From positions 806,001 to 870,000 of the forward strand of contig JADJZA010000001.1 of assembly GCA_016719385.1 (NCBI GenBank): a DNA stretch of 64,000 nucleotides. The letters are read 5' to 3'. Position numbers and translations under genes: made by a program. Of the stretch, positions 27,201 to 34,532 are shown piece by piece (the stretch's first letter is position 1; every line of letters begins with the position of its first letter). Below the pieces are notes generated by a model, which did no database searches, was not told where the DNA came from, and saw nothing but the letters and a program-made list of their open reading frames with translations. Origin of the DNA: Candidatus Microthrix subdominans. Lineage in GTDB: Bacteria > Actinomycetota > Acidimicrobiia > Acidimicrobiales > Microtrichaceae.

Positions 27201-27813
27201 GTTGGCGACGGGCTTGGCCACCATCGTGGGGTTCGATCTCGGAGTGGACAGCGATACCCGAAATCCCGAGGAGTTTCTCGGTTGGTCCCCGGCGTCCGGT
27301 GTCGAAGCGCTACCTGTTGCCCCGAAGATTGAACAGCTGTGGCTCGGCATGGAACTGGAGCAGTTCGATGCAGTCTCGGGGATTCTTCAGAAGGAGCTAC
27401 TCCCGAAGCCGCTGACTCTTGATGGGGGCGTAGAAGCGAACCTGCAATGGCTCCGGGCTGAAAAGGCTTCCGTCGGTCCCACCGTCTCGAGCTGGATGTC
27501 GTCCCATCACCGCCTGCTGAACCATCCGGCACCCACGTCGGAGTGGATCGTGCTGCACCTGTCGTCTCGGGCTGCGGCCGTCGGGGCTGCCCCATGGGGT
27601 GCATTTCCTCAACTCACCCTTGCTGCTGCCCTGCACGTCTGTGGCGACACAGACCTGGCTACGACTTCCCAGGCGGCGCTGGACAGCGCCATCGAGTTTG
27701 CTCCACTTCAAGTTCGACGAGACCTGATTCTGGCCCGGGTACTCACCGCCGACCTGCTTGCCACCTACGAGTTGGACAGCCTCCCTACCCAACGGATGAA
27801 TCGCCATGCTTGA
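24250..27813 (+). CDS. 1187-aa protein, partner of the DUF1998 helicase (DruH-like candidate)
   Basis: A very long intact protein. Residues ~1-60 look like a winged helix (LADLLERLLIDDPGLTPDEL ... FVQSSPGRYSS), similar to HARE-HTH domains. The remainder alternates helical (100-300) and beta-rich (300-850) regions and ends with a helical domain; no ATPase or nuclease motif is visible. It overlaps the following helicase gene by 8 nt, so the two are coupled. A two-gene pair of a ~1000-1200-aa protein and a large DUF1998 helicase matches the layout of Druantia type III (druH-druE); this is inference from architecture, not from sequence comparison. Strong ribosome site GGGGGAGGG before ATG 24250. 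Confidence 0.55.
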   Translation: MSLADLLERLLIDDPGLTPDELYQRLGRAQSKVRGASVVDTVLTAQRDRFVQSSPGRYSSTKQVEPVAEERSLQPGWRELERDLRSQLRGCRMVAEIGLGAALHQEVMDGLGEACQDLPGPGEVARDARALLVVGLVGHGIYYYELGSFWGDIPVKGLAQSYGPAFLRALELLNLETFADMVAEDRALRYVAPILAHGGIPKRCLPDFFGLMDQGFARGAGDATDLLAFWRARGEAFRASKPVRRFLLFGGELAHDFLDRCIDLFREWSRSKTLLSSDEAGLPAYVLTGFRRLASAGALKAGTATSRRAQRPSLRPKFVCDPWDLGGPSITLPAVESQAGASYWTISSPSGVRREVASRTADKSVTVGPDRQWEVRLISDGDLRSETVFEGLDDVPALFIDSTSMTLIPQGRSIRGEDVLVLRPYSQACRWVRAGDAEDVRVIEELPELSGAWSGFRMDRIDLRGCEALIVGGQDGARERRVSVRSFERPTLGGQILDGATAGDGVQVLVADAALTLPASSIGWTVKLTVDGETITTAHPGGQRVDLTTRLPLDRAAPVSLLARGALGSDLRCQFVWVPGLALSRPERLALPNEPPPTIRVSSPVVALVGAAFGEELVAKPEGDGNSITFKVEAAGGAVTIRVRVPRLRWGLIREGRCEFGTAQAPMSALDVTGSNPPGLAVSTGERDLPIELSLSIGGEERQRSEHAMKTSAVGQCRFDLGRFADTVGSLAESAELNLLIGWARRSVPIAKIVPHYEFVDLEIESIGHSGQRLLDIRVKESRPVKGRVLRLWSVGRLWEEPYCISLPDESIGGTTLLLDPAPPPGEYLAELLIDDGWTVAVRPGSVGRGVVAVGLGGGGEAWSDLQQRAVDDPLTVIESINAWGVPVRELTEAELEAVLLEAVQSWTVINRSRSRRAREQRAAAALVAMIARAHGSLPSVVDELAGIEELDRSELLRLAVALAPLVVPGGTKCSDEELRPLWQLATGLATIVGFDLGVDSDTRNPEEFLGWSPASGVEALPVAPKIEQLWLGMELEQFDAVSGILQKELLPKPLTLDGGVEANLQWLRAEKASVGPTVSSWMSSHHRLLNHPAPTSEWIVLHLSSRAAAVGAAPWGAFPQLTLAAALHVCGDTDLATTSQAALDSAIEFAPLQVRRDLILARVLTADLLATYELDSLPTQRMNRHA

Positions 27814-30800
27814 CCCCCTGGAAACCACTCGCAGGATCGACGACGCCTTTCTCGGCTACCTGCGATCGTCATTCGGCCCACGACGGCCGGAGTTGCGCGA
27901 CGCGTACCACCGGGCGCTGAATGAAGGTGGCGACCTCAGCCGCGGTCCGTTCGTTCAGGCCACCGCTCCGTTCAAACCAGGGCGCAGCGTCGACGAGCTG
28001 ATCCGGGCTGGCGTTCTCTCCGCAGGCATGCGGGACCTGGCGGAATCATTCCCGCTGGACCGTCCGCTGCACGGTCACCAGGAAGCCGCCATCCTGAAAT
28101 CGGTTGAGCATGAGCGGAATCTGGTGGTGTCAACGGGGACGGGCTCGGGCAAGACCGAGGCGTTTCTCTTCCCGATCATCGAGCACCTGTTGGGGGAACG
28201 AGAAGCGGGAACGCTGGGTAAACCCGGCGTGCGGGCCTTGCTGCTCTACCCGATGAATGCGTTGGCCAACGATCAGGTGAAGCGCCTCCGAGGCCTGCTC
28301 GCTCCGTTGCCCGAGATCACATTTGGCCGCTACACCGGTGAGACCGAGGAGACGCAACTTCGGGCCGAGAGCGATTTCCAGCAGCGATACCCGGGCGCCA
28401 CCCTGCACCCGAACGAGCTGATCTCGCGGCAGGTCATGAAGGAACGGCCGCCTCATCTGTTGCTCACCAACTACGCAATGCTGGAGTACCTCCTCCTCCG
28501 GCCGGACGACACTCCGTTCTTTGACGGCGAGCACGCCAAGAGCTGGAAGTTCCTCGTGCTCGACGAGGCCCACGTCTACAACGGTGCTCAGGGAACCGAG
28601 GTGGCCTACCTACTTCGGCGGCTGAAGGACCGGGTGCTGAAGAGCGAGCAGGGCCGGCTTCGATGTTTCGCCACAAGCGCAACGTTGGGACGCGGGGTGG
28701 AGGACAACCCGCAGCTCGTGGAATTTGCCGAGCAGCTCTTTGGCGAGTCGTTCGAGTGGAGCGAGGCGGACCCGTCCCGACAGGACGTCGTCTCGGCAAC
28801 GCGGTTGCCGTTGACAACTCACCAGCAATCGGCCCATGAGTTCACTCCCACCATCATCGAGCACCTGCACGAGTGCTTCCGGCAGAAGGAGCCAGCGGCG
28901 GCGCGTTTGGGAAAGATCGCAGATCGAACGGATCTGGTGGTCGACAACGACGTGCCGTCCACACTGCACAACCTGCTCGGCCAAGACGCCAACGTTCTCC
29001 GGCTGCAACAGGCGCTCGCCGAAGGCTCTGTCGAGCTACAGCGCCTTGCGGCGTTGACCTTCCCGGCCGTCTCCGGGCGGGACGCACTCACCGTTCAACT
29101 GATCGATTTGTGTGTTAATGCCCGCCACCAGGCTTCGGATACACCGTTGTTGCCCGCCAGGTACCACCACTTCGTTCGATCCCTTGAGGGCGCGTTCGTC
29201 TGCCTGCATCCCGACCATCCGCCGGCCACTCCGAAGATTTCATTGCAGCGGTTCGCCCACTGCCAGGGGTGCTCTGCGGCCGGCAGAACGACAGCGCTTC
29301 TCGAGCTTGCAACGTGTCGGCACTGTCGTGCCGAGTACATCGTTGGCGTTCCCGAGCCGACGAGCGGTGGATACGAACGACTGGCGCGCGCCAACGAATT
29401 TGATGGTGACCGGAGGTACTACCTGCTCGGTGAGGCGGTGGACGCCGATGACGATGATCAGATGTCCACCAACATTGCGGCTGAGACCACCACCGGTGGG
29501 TTGGAGCTGTGCACGTCGTGCGGAAGCGTGTTGGAGATTGGTGGTCAGTGCGCGTGCGGCGGGTCGAGTCATCGAATGGAGGTCACGCTGGTTGAGCCTG
29601 GGAAGGGCCATCGGGGGGCCGTACAGCGGTGTGCCTCGTGCGCAGGTCGTTCCTCTGGCGAAGTGCTGTTCCGGTTTCTGACAGGCACCGATGCTCCGGT
29701 GTCCGTGGTGGCGACCGAGCTGTACCAGAACCTCCCGCCCTCGGCTGATGATGAGGCCGCCGATCAGGTGGGGGAAGGGCGCAAGCTGTTGACGTTTTCC
29801 GACAGTCGGCAGGACGCTGCCTTCTTCGCCGGATACCTGGAGCGCACCTACGGACGGGCGCTGCACCGCGCTCTGATTTGGAAGGTTGTTTCGGAGGCTC
29901 GCGACACGTTGCGTACCGACAACGTGGTGGACGAGGTGATGAGGCTCGCCGAGGAGCACAAGGTCCTCGATATCGATCAAGGGCGAGTCACCAATCGAAA
30001 CGAGGTCGCGGGGTGGTTGCACGAAGAGCTTCTGGCGATCGACCGACGCCAAAGCCTGGAGGGTACGGGCCTGGTGCACATCACGACGGCGGTCCCGAGC
30101 AGGTATGAGACACCCCCTCCGCTCTTAACGCTCGGCCTGACACAGCAGCAGGCAGACGGTTTCATCCAGCTGCTACTCAGCACGCTCCGATCCGGCGGAG
30201 CGATCTCAGCGCCGCCGGGCGTTGATATCCGGGACGAACGCTTCGCCCCTCGAAACCGTGCGGTCAGCCTCAGAATCGAAGGCGCAGATTTTGGGGTTCT
30301 GGGGTGGGCGCCATCAGCACCCAGCCTCAACCGCCGTCTGGACATCGCCCGCAAAGTGTTCGAGCGGCTCAACATCGACGACGACCCCGTTGAGGTGATC
30401 CGGTCGATCTGGGCTCACCTCAGCGATCGGAAGGGACCGTGGAAGCAGACGCTCATCGAGAGTTCCGACAGAAAGCAGGGAGCGCTCTGGACATTGGACA
30501 GCGCGAGATTTGAGTTCATCCCGCTGTCTCCGGGCAAGCAGCCCTTTCGCTGCAACCGCTGTTCTCAGGTGTCTTGGTGGAACGTCGCCGAGATCTGTCC
30601 GGCCTGGCGGTGCAGTGGGACCCTCGAGCGGGTTGTGGACAGCGAGGAGATTCTTGATGGGCACTACGCCAAGTTGTACAGGCGCCTCCAGCCGATCTCG
30701 CTGAGTGCCCAGGAGCACACTGCGCAGTGGACGTCGAAGGAGGCAAGCGCCGTCCAGGACAAGTTCGTCGACGGAGACGTCAACGTGCTCAGTTGCTCGA

Positions 30801-32530
30801 CAACTTTCGAAATGGGTGTGGACGTCGGCGATATCCAGGCCGTGCTGCTGCGAAACGTTCCACCTGGAGTCGCCAACTACGTGCAGCGCGCAGGACGTGC
30901 CGGCCGTCGCACCGACTCGGCTGCACTAGTGGTGACGTTTGCGCAGCGACGAAATCATGATCGCAACTTCTACGAGCACCCCGACCAGATGATCGATGGG
31001 GTGGTGCCGACGCCCTCGGTCGTGTTGGACAACGTGCACATAGCGCGTCGCCACAGCCACTCGGTCGCCTTTGCCCAGTACCTTCGGCAGCTGGCGGAGC
31101 TTGGACAACGGGTCAACACGGTTGGTGACTTCTTCTCGCCGGAGTCGACCGATTCGAATCCGGCGGATGACTTTGCAGCGTGGTTGTGCGAGGGGCCAGA
31201 CGAGTTGCAGACGGCGTTGAAGCGGCTGTTGCCCGCCCCGATTACCGATTCGATCGGGGTCGACGGCTGGGACTGGGTGCCTGCGCTCCTCGATGAGAAC
31301 GAGGAGGACCCGACCCACGGCTGGTACGCCCGAGCCGGGGCGGAGGTCAGCGGTGAACTCGACCAGATCGAAACGATGCTCAACGAAGCGATTGAGGAGA
31401 AACGTTACGCCGCCCTCAACGGGTTCAAGCACCTGGAGAAGACTCTCCGTAATCGGCAGCTTGTCGGCTTCTTGGCCTCACGCAACGTGCTCCCCAAGTA
31501 CGGCTTTCCTGTCGATGTCGTCGAGCTCAACCTGCGTGGATCGGGCCACCCGCTTGCTGGCCGAGTGGAGCTCACACGGGACCTGAAGTTGGCGATCACC
31601 GATTATTCGCCGGGCAACCAAGTAGTAGCCGGCAAGACCCGATGGATCAGCACCGGTCTGGCCACCCGGCCCGGCCACGCTTGGCCGGTCTACGGGTGGG
31701 CGGTCTGTGAGGATTGTCAGTCGTTCAGGCGTGCGTTGGCGGAACGGCCGGAAGAATGCCACGTCTGCGGATCGCTCAAAACGAAGCAAAGTGGCAAGTT
31801 CATCGTGCCGATCTACGGCTTTGTGGGACGGGCCGAAGGTGACTCGGGCGAGAGTCGGCCCCGAAAGATCGCGTTCGCAGAGCCTTACTTCAGCACCGAT
31901 GACGACGCGGAGTTCGAGGTCGAGGACGGCCTGGCGAGTGCGATCCTCTCCTCAAGGATGTCGCGGCAAGGCCGGATCACCATGATCAATCGAGGCGGTG
32001 GCGCTGGCTACCAGGTGTGCAGCTGGTGTGGCTTCGGCTCTGCGCCGGTCGGTGGCTCTCGAGGAAAGCGAAGCCACGAAGATCTTCGCCGCCCGGGCAG
32101 AACCTGCGAAGGGCCCCTGACCAACCGCCATCTCGGGCATGAGTTCCTGACCGACGTGGTGGAGTTGAAGATCGCGTCGCGTTTCGACCTGGATACCGCG
32201 TATGGCGTCCTGTACTCGCTCATCGAGTCGTCCAGAGACCTGGGCGTCAACCGGGAAGAGCTGGACGGCACCCTGTACGTCTTCTCGAAAGGCAGCTCTC
32301 CAGCAATCGTACTGTTCGACGCGGTGCCGGGCGGCGCTGGGCACTGCCAGCGCATCGCCCGTCAGCTGCCGGCGCTCATCCAACATGCCTTCCGACGAGC
32401 GGACTCGTGCAGCTGCGGTCGCGATACCTCGTGCTATTCGTGCCTTCGGAGCTACGGCAATCAACGCAGGCACGAGACCCTCGACAGGGGACGCACCGCC
32501 GACGTCCTGGCCGAATTGTTGCGGGCCTGA
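27806..32530 (+). CDS. DEAD/DEAH helicase with DUF1998 (MZB) domain, DruE-like
   Basis: A 1574-aa superfamily 2 helicase. It has Walker A VVSTGTGSGKTEAF (~107-120), DEAH box LDEAHVYNGAQGTEV (~250), motif III FATSATLG (~288), motif V FEMGVDVGD (~1002) and motif VI QRAGRAGRR (~1027). Between the RecA lobes lie several Cys pairs (CQGCSAAG, CRHC, CTSCGSV, CASCAG) suggesting zinc ribbons. The C-terminus has the DUF1998 cluster FDAVPGGAGHC with CSCGRDTSCYSCLRSYGNQ. Such helicases occur in Druantia, DISARM and Dpd systems and as MrfA repair helicases. The 1187-aa partner and lack of DISARM genes favour a Druantia III-like system, though this protein is rather short for DruE. Confidence 0.8.
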   Translation: MLDPLETTRRIDDAFLGYLRSSFGPRRPELRDAYHRALNEGGDLSRGPFVQATAPFKPGRSVDELIRAGVLSAGMRDLAESFPLDRPLHGHQEAAILKSVEHERNLVVSTGTGSGKTEAFLFPIIEHLLGEREAGTLGKPGVRALLLYPMNALANDQVKRLRGLLAPLPEITFGRYTGETEETQLRAESDFQQRYPGATLHPNELISRQVMKERPPHLLLTNYAMLEYLLLRPDDTPFFDGEHAKSWKFLVLDEAHVYNGAQGTEVAYLLRRLKDRVLKSEQGRLRCFATSATLGRGVEDNPQLVEFAEQLFGESFEWSEADPSRQDVVSATRLPLTTHQQSAHEFTPTIIEHLHECFRQKEPAAARLGKIADRTDLVVDNDVPSTLHNLLGQDANVLRLQQALAEGSVELQRLAALTFPAVSGRDALTVQLIDLCVNARHQASDTPLLPARYHHFVRSLEGAFVCLHPDHPPATPKISLQRFAHCQGCSAAGRTTALLELATCRHCRAEYIVGVPEPTSGGYERLARANEFDGDRRYYLLGEAVDADDDDQMSTNIAAETTTGGLELCTSCGSVLEIGGQCACGGSSHRMEVTLVEPGKGHRGAVQRCASCAGRSSGEVLFRFLTGTDAPVSVVATELYQNLPPSADDEAADQVGEGRKLLTFSDSRQDAAFFAGYLERTYGRALHRALIWKVVSEARDTLRTDNVVDEVMRLAEEHKVLDIDQGRVTNRNEVAGWLHEELLAIDRRQSLEGTGLVHITTAVPSRYETPPPLLTLGLTQQQADGFIQLLLSTLRSGGAISAPPGVDIRDERFAPRNRAVSLRIEGADFGVLGWAPSAPSLNRRLDIARKVFERLNIDDDPVEVIRSIWAHLSDRKGPWKQTLIESSDRKQGALWTLDSARFEFIPLSPGKQPFRCNRCSQVSWWNVAEICPAWRCSGTLERVVDSEEILDGHYAKLYRRLQPISLSAQEHTAQWTSKEASAVQDKFVDGDVNVLSCSTTFEMGVDVGDIQAVLLRNVPPGVANYVQRAGRAGRRTDSAALVVTFAQRRNHDRNFYEHPDQMIDGVVPTPSVVLDNVHIARRHSHSVAFAQYLRQLAELGQRVNTVGDFFSPESTDSNPADDFAAWLCEGPDELQTALKRLLPAPITDSIGVDGWDWVPALLDENEEDPTHGWYARAGAEVSGELDQIETMLNEAIEEKRYAALNGFKHLEKTLRNRQLVGFLASRNVLPKYGFPVDVVELNLRGSGHPLAGRVELTRDLKLAITDYSPGNQVVAGKTRWISTGLATRPGHAWPVYGWAVCEDCQSFRRALAERPEECHVCGSLKTKQSGKFIVPIYGFVGRAEGDSGESRPRKIAFAEPYFSTDDDAEFEVEDGLASAILSSRMSRQGRITMINRGGGAGYQVCSWCGFGSAPVGGSRGKRSHEDLRRPGRTCEGPLTNRHLGHEFLTDVVELKIASRFDLDTAYGVLYSLIESSRDLGVNREELDGTLYVFSKGSSPAIVLFDAVPGGAGHCQRIARQLPALIQHAFRRADSCSCGRDTSCYSCLRSYGNQRRHETLDRGRTADVLAELLRA

Positions 32531-32538
32531 CGGTTGGC

Positions 32539-32889
32539 TCAGATGCTGGAAGCCAGATCGGGACGCTGGAGGTCCAAGCAGAGCTCACGAACGGCCGAGG
32601 CGTCGTCGACGAGCCCGTCAGGGGCCAAGTCCGAAGACTCGTCTTCCGTGAGAACGAAGTAGCGCGCAACCGCGCCGAGCCTCTCACGCTGGGACGGATC
32701 GAGGGCCGGAGCGTCGTCGATGAGGCTGTTGATCGCCGAGGCGATCTTCTGTGCGAGCTCGTAGTCGATGTGGGGTTGAGCGAGGCTCTCCTCGTCCAGC
32801 ATCTCGGCGTGGGTTCGGACCTCCATGCCGAGGCGTCGCAAGTCATCGACCGATGTCGGCCGCTTGAGCCGTTCCAATGTGGCTTCCAC
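32539..32889 (-). CDS. Small acidic conserved protein next to the helicase pair (YkvA-neighbour-like)
   Basis: I choose GTG 32889 as start, with GGGGGAG 5 nt upstream, giving 116 aa. The protein is helical and acidic and ends with VARYFVLTEDESSDL ... VDDASAVRELC, a tail seen in small proteins accompanying DUF1232/YkvA and other island genes. No catalytic motif. It is convergent with the helicase, 8 bp apart, so it may be an accessory or regulatory part of the same cassette. Function unknown. Confidence 0.55.
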   Translation of the reverse strand: MEATLERLKRPTSVDDLRRLGMEVRTHAEMLDEESLAQPHIDYELAQKIASAINSLIDDAPALDPSQRERLGAVARYFVLTEDESSDLAPDGLVDDASAVRELCLDLQRPDLASSI

Positions 32890-32964
32890 GCCATCTCCCC
32901 CTTGGTACGCTGAGGTGAATACTATTCCGTTGGAGTCGGTTGCTGCTTGGAAGCGGGTGCAGGC

Positions 32965-33172
32965 ATGCCGCTGACCGCCGTGCACCCGAAGCTGGGGACC
33001 GTCGATGCCAGCTTGGTGACGGACGAAACCTGGGCAACAATCCACAAGGTCCGCCCAAGGCCGATGCTGACCTGTCGAGGGTGTGAAGGACGGATGCAGG
33101 CGAGGAGGTCGTCGCTCGGATTGCGCTTCTTTGCTCACGATCGGACGGAGCCCACCTGCCCATCGAAACTGC
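32965..33172 (+). pseudogene. CoiA-like (competence-type) protein, 5' fragment
   Basis: From ATG 32965 (MPLTAVHPKLGTVDASLV) the ~69 residues match the N-terminal zinc-binding part of CoiA-like proteins: MLTCRGCEGRM with a Cys pair, then LRFFAHDRTEPTCPS with the FAH hallmark. At about 33172 the sequence changes into an antisense hsdM fragment, so the nuclease-like domain is missing. The truncation point coincides with the repeat junction, showing that the hsdM copy and this gene were joined by recombination. Confidence 0.65.
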
Positions 33173-33430
33173 TTCCACCTGCTTGGTGGGCTTGAACGCG
33201 CAGTCCAGCCGTCGCAGCACGGTAAGGGGCAGGATCACCTTGCCGTACTCGGACTGCTTGTGGTCGCCGCGCTGTAGGTGGGCGACCGACCCGATGAACG
33301 CGGCGTGGTTACGGATGGTGGTCGAATCACCCGAGGTCATCCTGTTGCCGTGCTCCCAAGTCGTGAGAGCTCATGGACGCACCTCGGCCGGTTTGGGCGC
33401 TCAATCCTCGGTGAGGTGGCGCTGCGGCGC
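33172..33430 (-). pseudogene. Decayed copy 3 of the hsdM 5' end
   Basis: The minus strand reads MTSGDSTTIRNHAAFIGSVA and VILPLTVLRRLDCAFKPTKQ, matching the first ~50 residues of HsdM, then breaks into the CoiA-like fragment. Upstream of the start (33340-33430) it also matches the hsdM leader (TTGGGAGC-like site and the following ~90 bp) with more divergence than copy 2. It is the outermost and most diverged hsdM copy on the right side. Confidence 0.85.
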
Positions 33431-33464
33431 CGTTACTGAAGGACGTCCGGCACCTCCGTCGGCG

Positions 33465-33500
33465 GTAGCACCTGCGCTCTTCAGGTGCTACATTTTGTTG
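33465..33500 (+). promoter_or_regulatory. Operator palindrome and leaderless promoter of vapBC
   Basis: GTAGCACCTG (33465-33474) and CAGGTGCTAC (33482-33491) form a perfect 10-bp inverted repeat with a 7-nt spacer. Its right arm overlaps the -10-like TACATT (33489-33494), which lies 6 nt before the GTG start at 33501. This is the layout expected for autorepression by the antitoxin or antitoxin-toxin complex. Confidence 0.65.
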
Positions 33501-33770
33501 GTGGCCGTCAAAGAGTTTGGGATACGTGAGCTTCGAAATGACACGAACTCTCTTCTTGATGCCCTTGACTCCGGGCACCAGGTCTTCATCACGCGGCGCG
33601 GGGCCAGGGTGGCAGAGCTACGGGTGCCCGAGCCGGTCGAGGAGATCGAACGGCTTCTCGCAGACGCCGACCGGTTGCCCGCTGTCGACACCGGGATGTA
33701 CGACGAACTGTTCGAGGCCAAGGACGACGACGTTGCTGCGCAGTCCGACCGAGACGCTCTGTGGCGTTGA
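33501..33770 (+). CDS. Phd/YefM-type antitoxin
   Basis: An 89-aa antitoxin starting with GTG (VAVKEFGIRELRNDTNSLLD). The N-terminal Phd/YefM DNA-binding fold is followed by ITRRGARVAELRVPEPV and an acidic C-terminal tail that would wrap the toxin. It overlaps the PIN toxin gene by 10 nt. A palindrome over the promoter suggests self-regulation. A decayed copy of its 3' end is found at 37425-37504. Confidence 0.8.
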   Translation: MAVKEFGIRELRNDTNSLLDALDSGHQVFITRRGARVAELRVPEPVEEIERLLADADRLPAVDTGMYDELFEAKDDDVAAQSDRDALWR

Positions 33771-34228
33771 TGCTCGACACGTCGGCCGTGCTCGGCTGGC
33801 TTGAACGGAAGACTCCCGGGGTCAGCGACGCTGTCCGCTCGACCGGAGCGACTCCGCTGATCCACATCGCCACGCTTGCCGAGCTCGAAGAGGGGGTCGC
33901 TCGGGCCGAGGCAGTCGACGCAGCGAGCACCGATCAGCGAAGGCAGACGCTCGAGTTCGTACTGCAACGGCTCGGTCGAACTCCGGGGCCGTCCGAAGTG
34001 GATGCAGAGTGCTTCGGCCGTCTCTCGGCCTGCACCAGCAGAAAGCTGTCACACAACGACAAGTGGATCGTTGCGGCTTCGATCATCGGTGGACATCGCC
34101 TACTCACCGAGGACGCCAGACTCCGCGCTCAAGTGATGGGTAACGCCGAGCTCGACCGGACGGTGGTTGGCCAGGGCTGGTCGAGCCCTCAAGTCGTGCT
34201 CGTCGGTCCAACGGGAGCCAACGCGTAG
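33761..34228 (+). CDS. PIN-domain toxin, VapC family
   Basis: A 155-aa PIN protein. Catalytic acidic residues are present: MLDTSAVLGWLE (Asp), ATLAELEEGV (Glu), HNDKWIVAASIIGGHRLL (Asp) and TEDARLRAQV (Asp). Start is GTG 33761 (or ATG 33770), overlapping the antitoxin. Predicted Mg-dependent RNase, neutralised by the upstream antitoxin. The frame is complete. Parts of this gene recur in decayed form at 37495-37755, the right border of the next cassette. Confidence 0.85.
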   Translation: MALMLDTSAVLGWLERKTPGVSDAVRSTGATPLIHIATLAELEEGVARAEAVDAASTDQRRQTLEFVLQRLGRTPGPSEVDAECFGRLSACTSRKLSHNDKWIVAASIIGGHRLLTEDARLRAQVMGNAELDRTVVGQGWSSPQVVLVGPTGANA

Positions 34229-34532
34229 ACGAGCGGCACGGCGGCACAATCCGGATCTCTGACGAGATGATCCGGCCAGAGCGCAAGCTGTGCGAAGGGC
34301 GAGTCTCAAAGCAGCGTGACGTTCGCTTGCTTCCTCAATCTTCGGGCCGTCCGGATTGCTACCAAGGGCTTGGGCCGTTACCGCCATCGCTCTGGCGCCC
34401 AGGCTAGGGCCACCCAGCACGTAGGAGTCGACGTCAGTCCGGACGAGGAGATCGGCCAGAATGACGCCGGTCTTGTCTTCGCGGTTCTTGGCCACATGCC
34501 AGGGTGGGCGCTCAAAGCGGGGGCCGGAGAAT
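34229..34532. other. No clear gene; possible coding remnant
   Basis: About 300 bp between vapC and the ATPase gene. On the minus strand a frame reads VAKNREDKTGVILADLLV and DSYVLGGPSLGARAM, which has a protein-like look, but it runs on into antisense of vapC and matches no family I know. It may be a remnant of a gene lost at the cassette junction. Confidence 0.3.

Noticed and set aside
24250..32530. DISARM or Dpd system
   Set aside because: The helicase has DUF1998, but no DISARM methyltransferase, PLD (DrmC) or SNF2 gene and no Dpd transglycosylase or queuosine-type genes lie near it.
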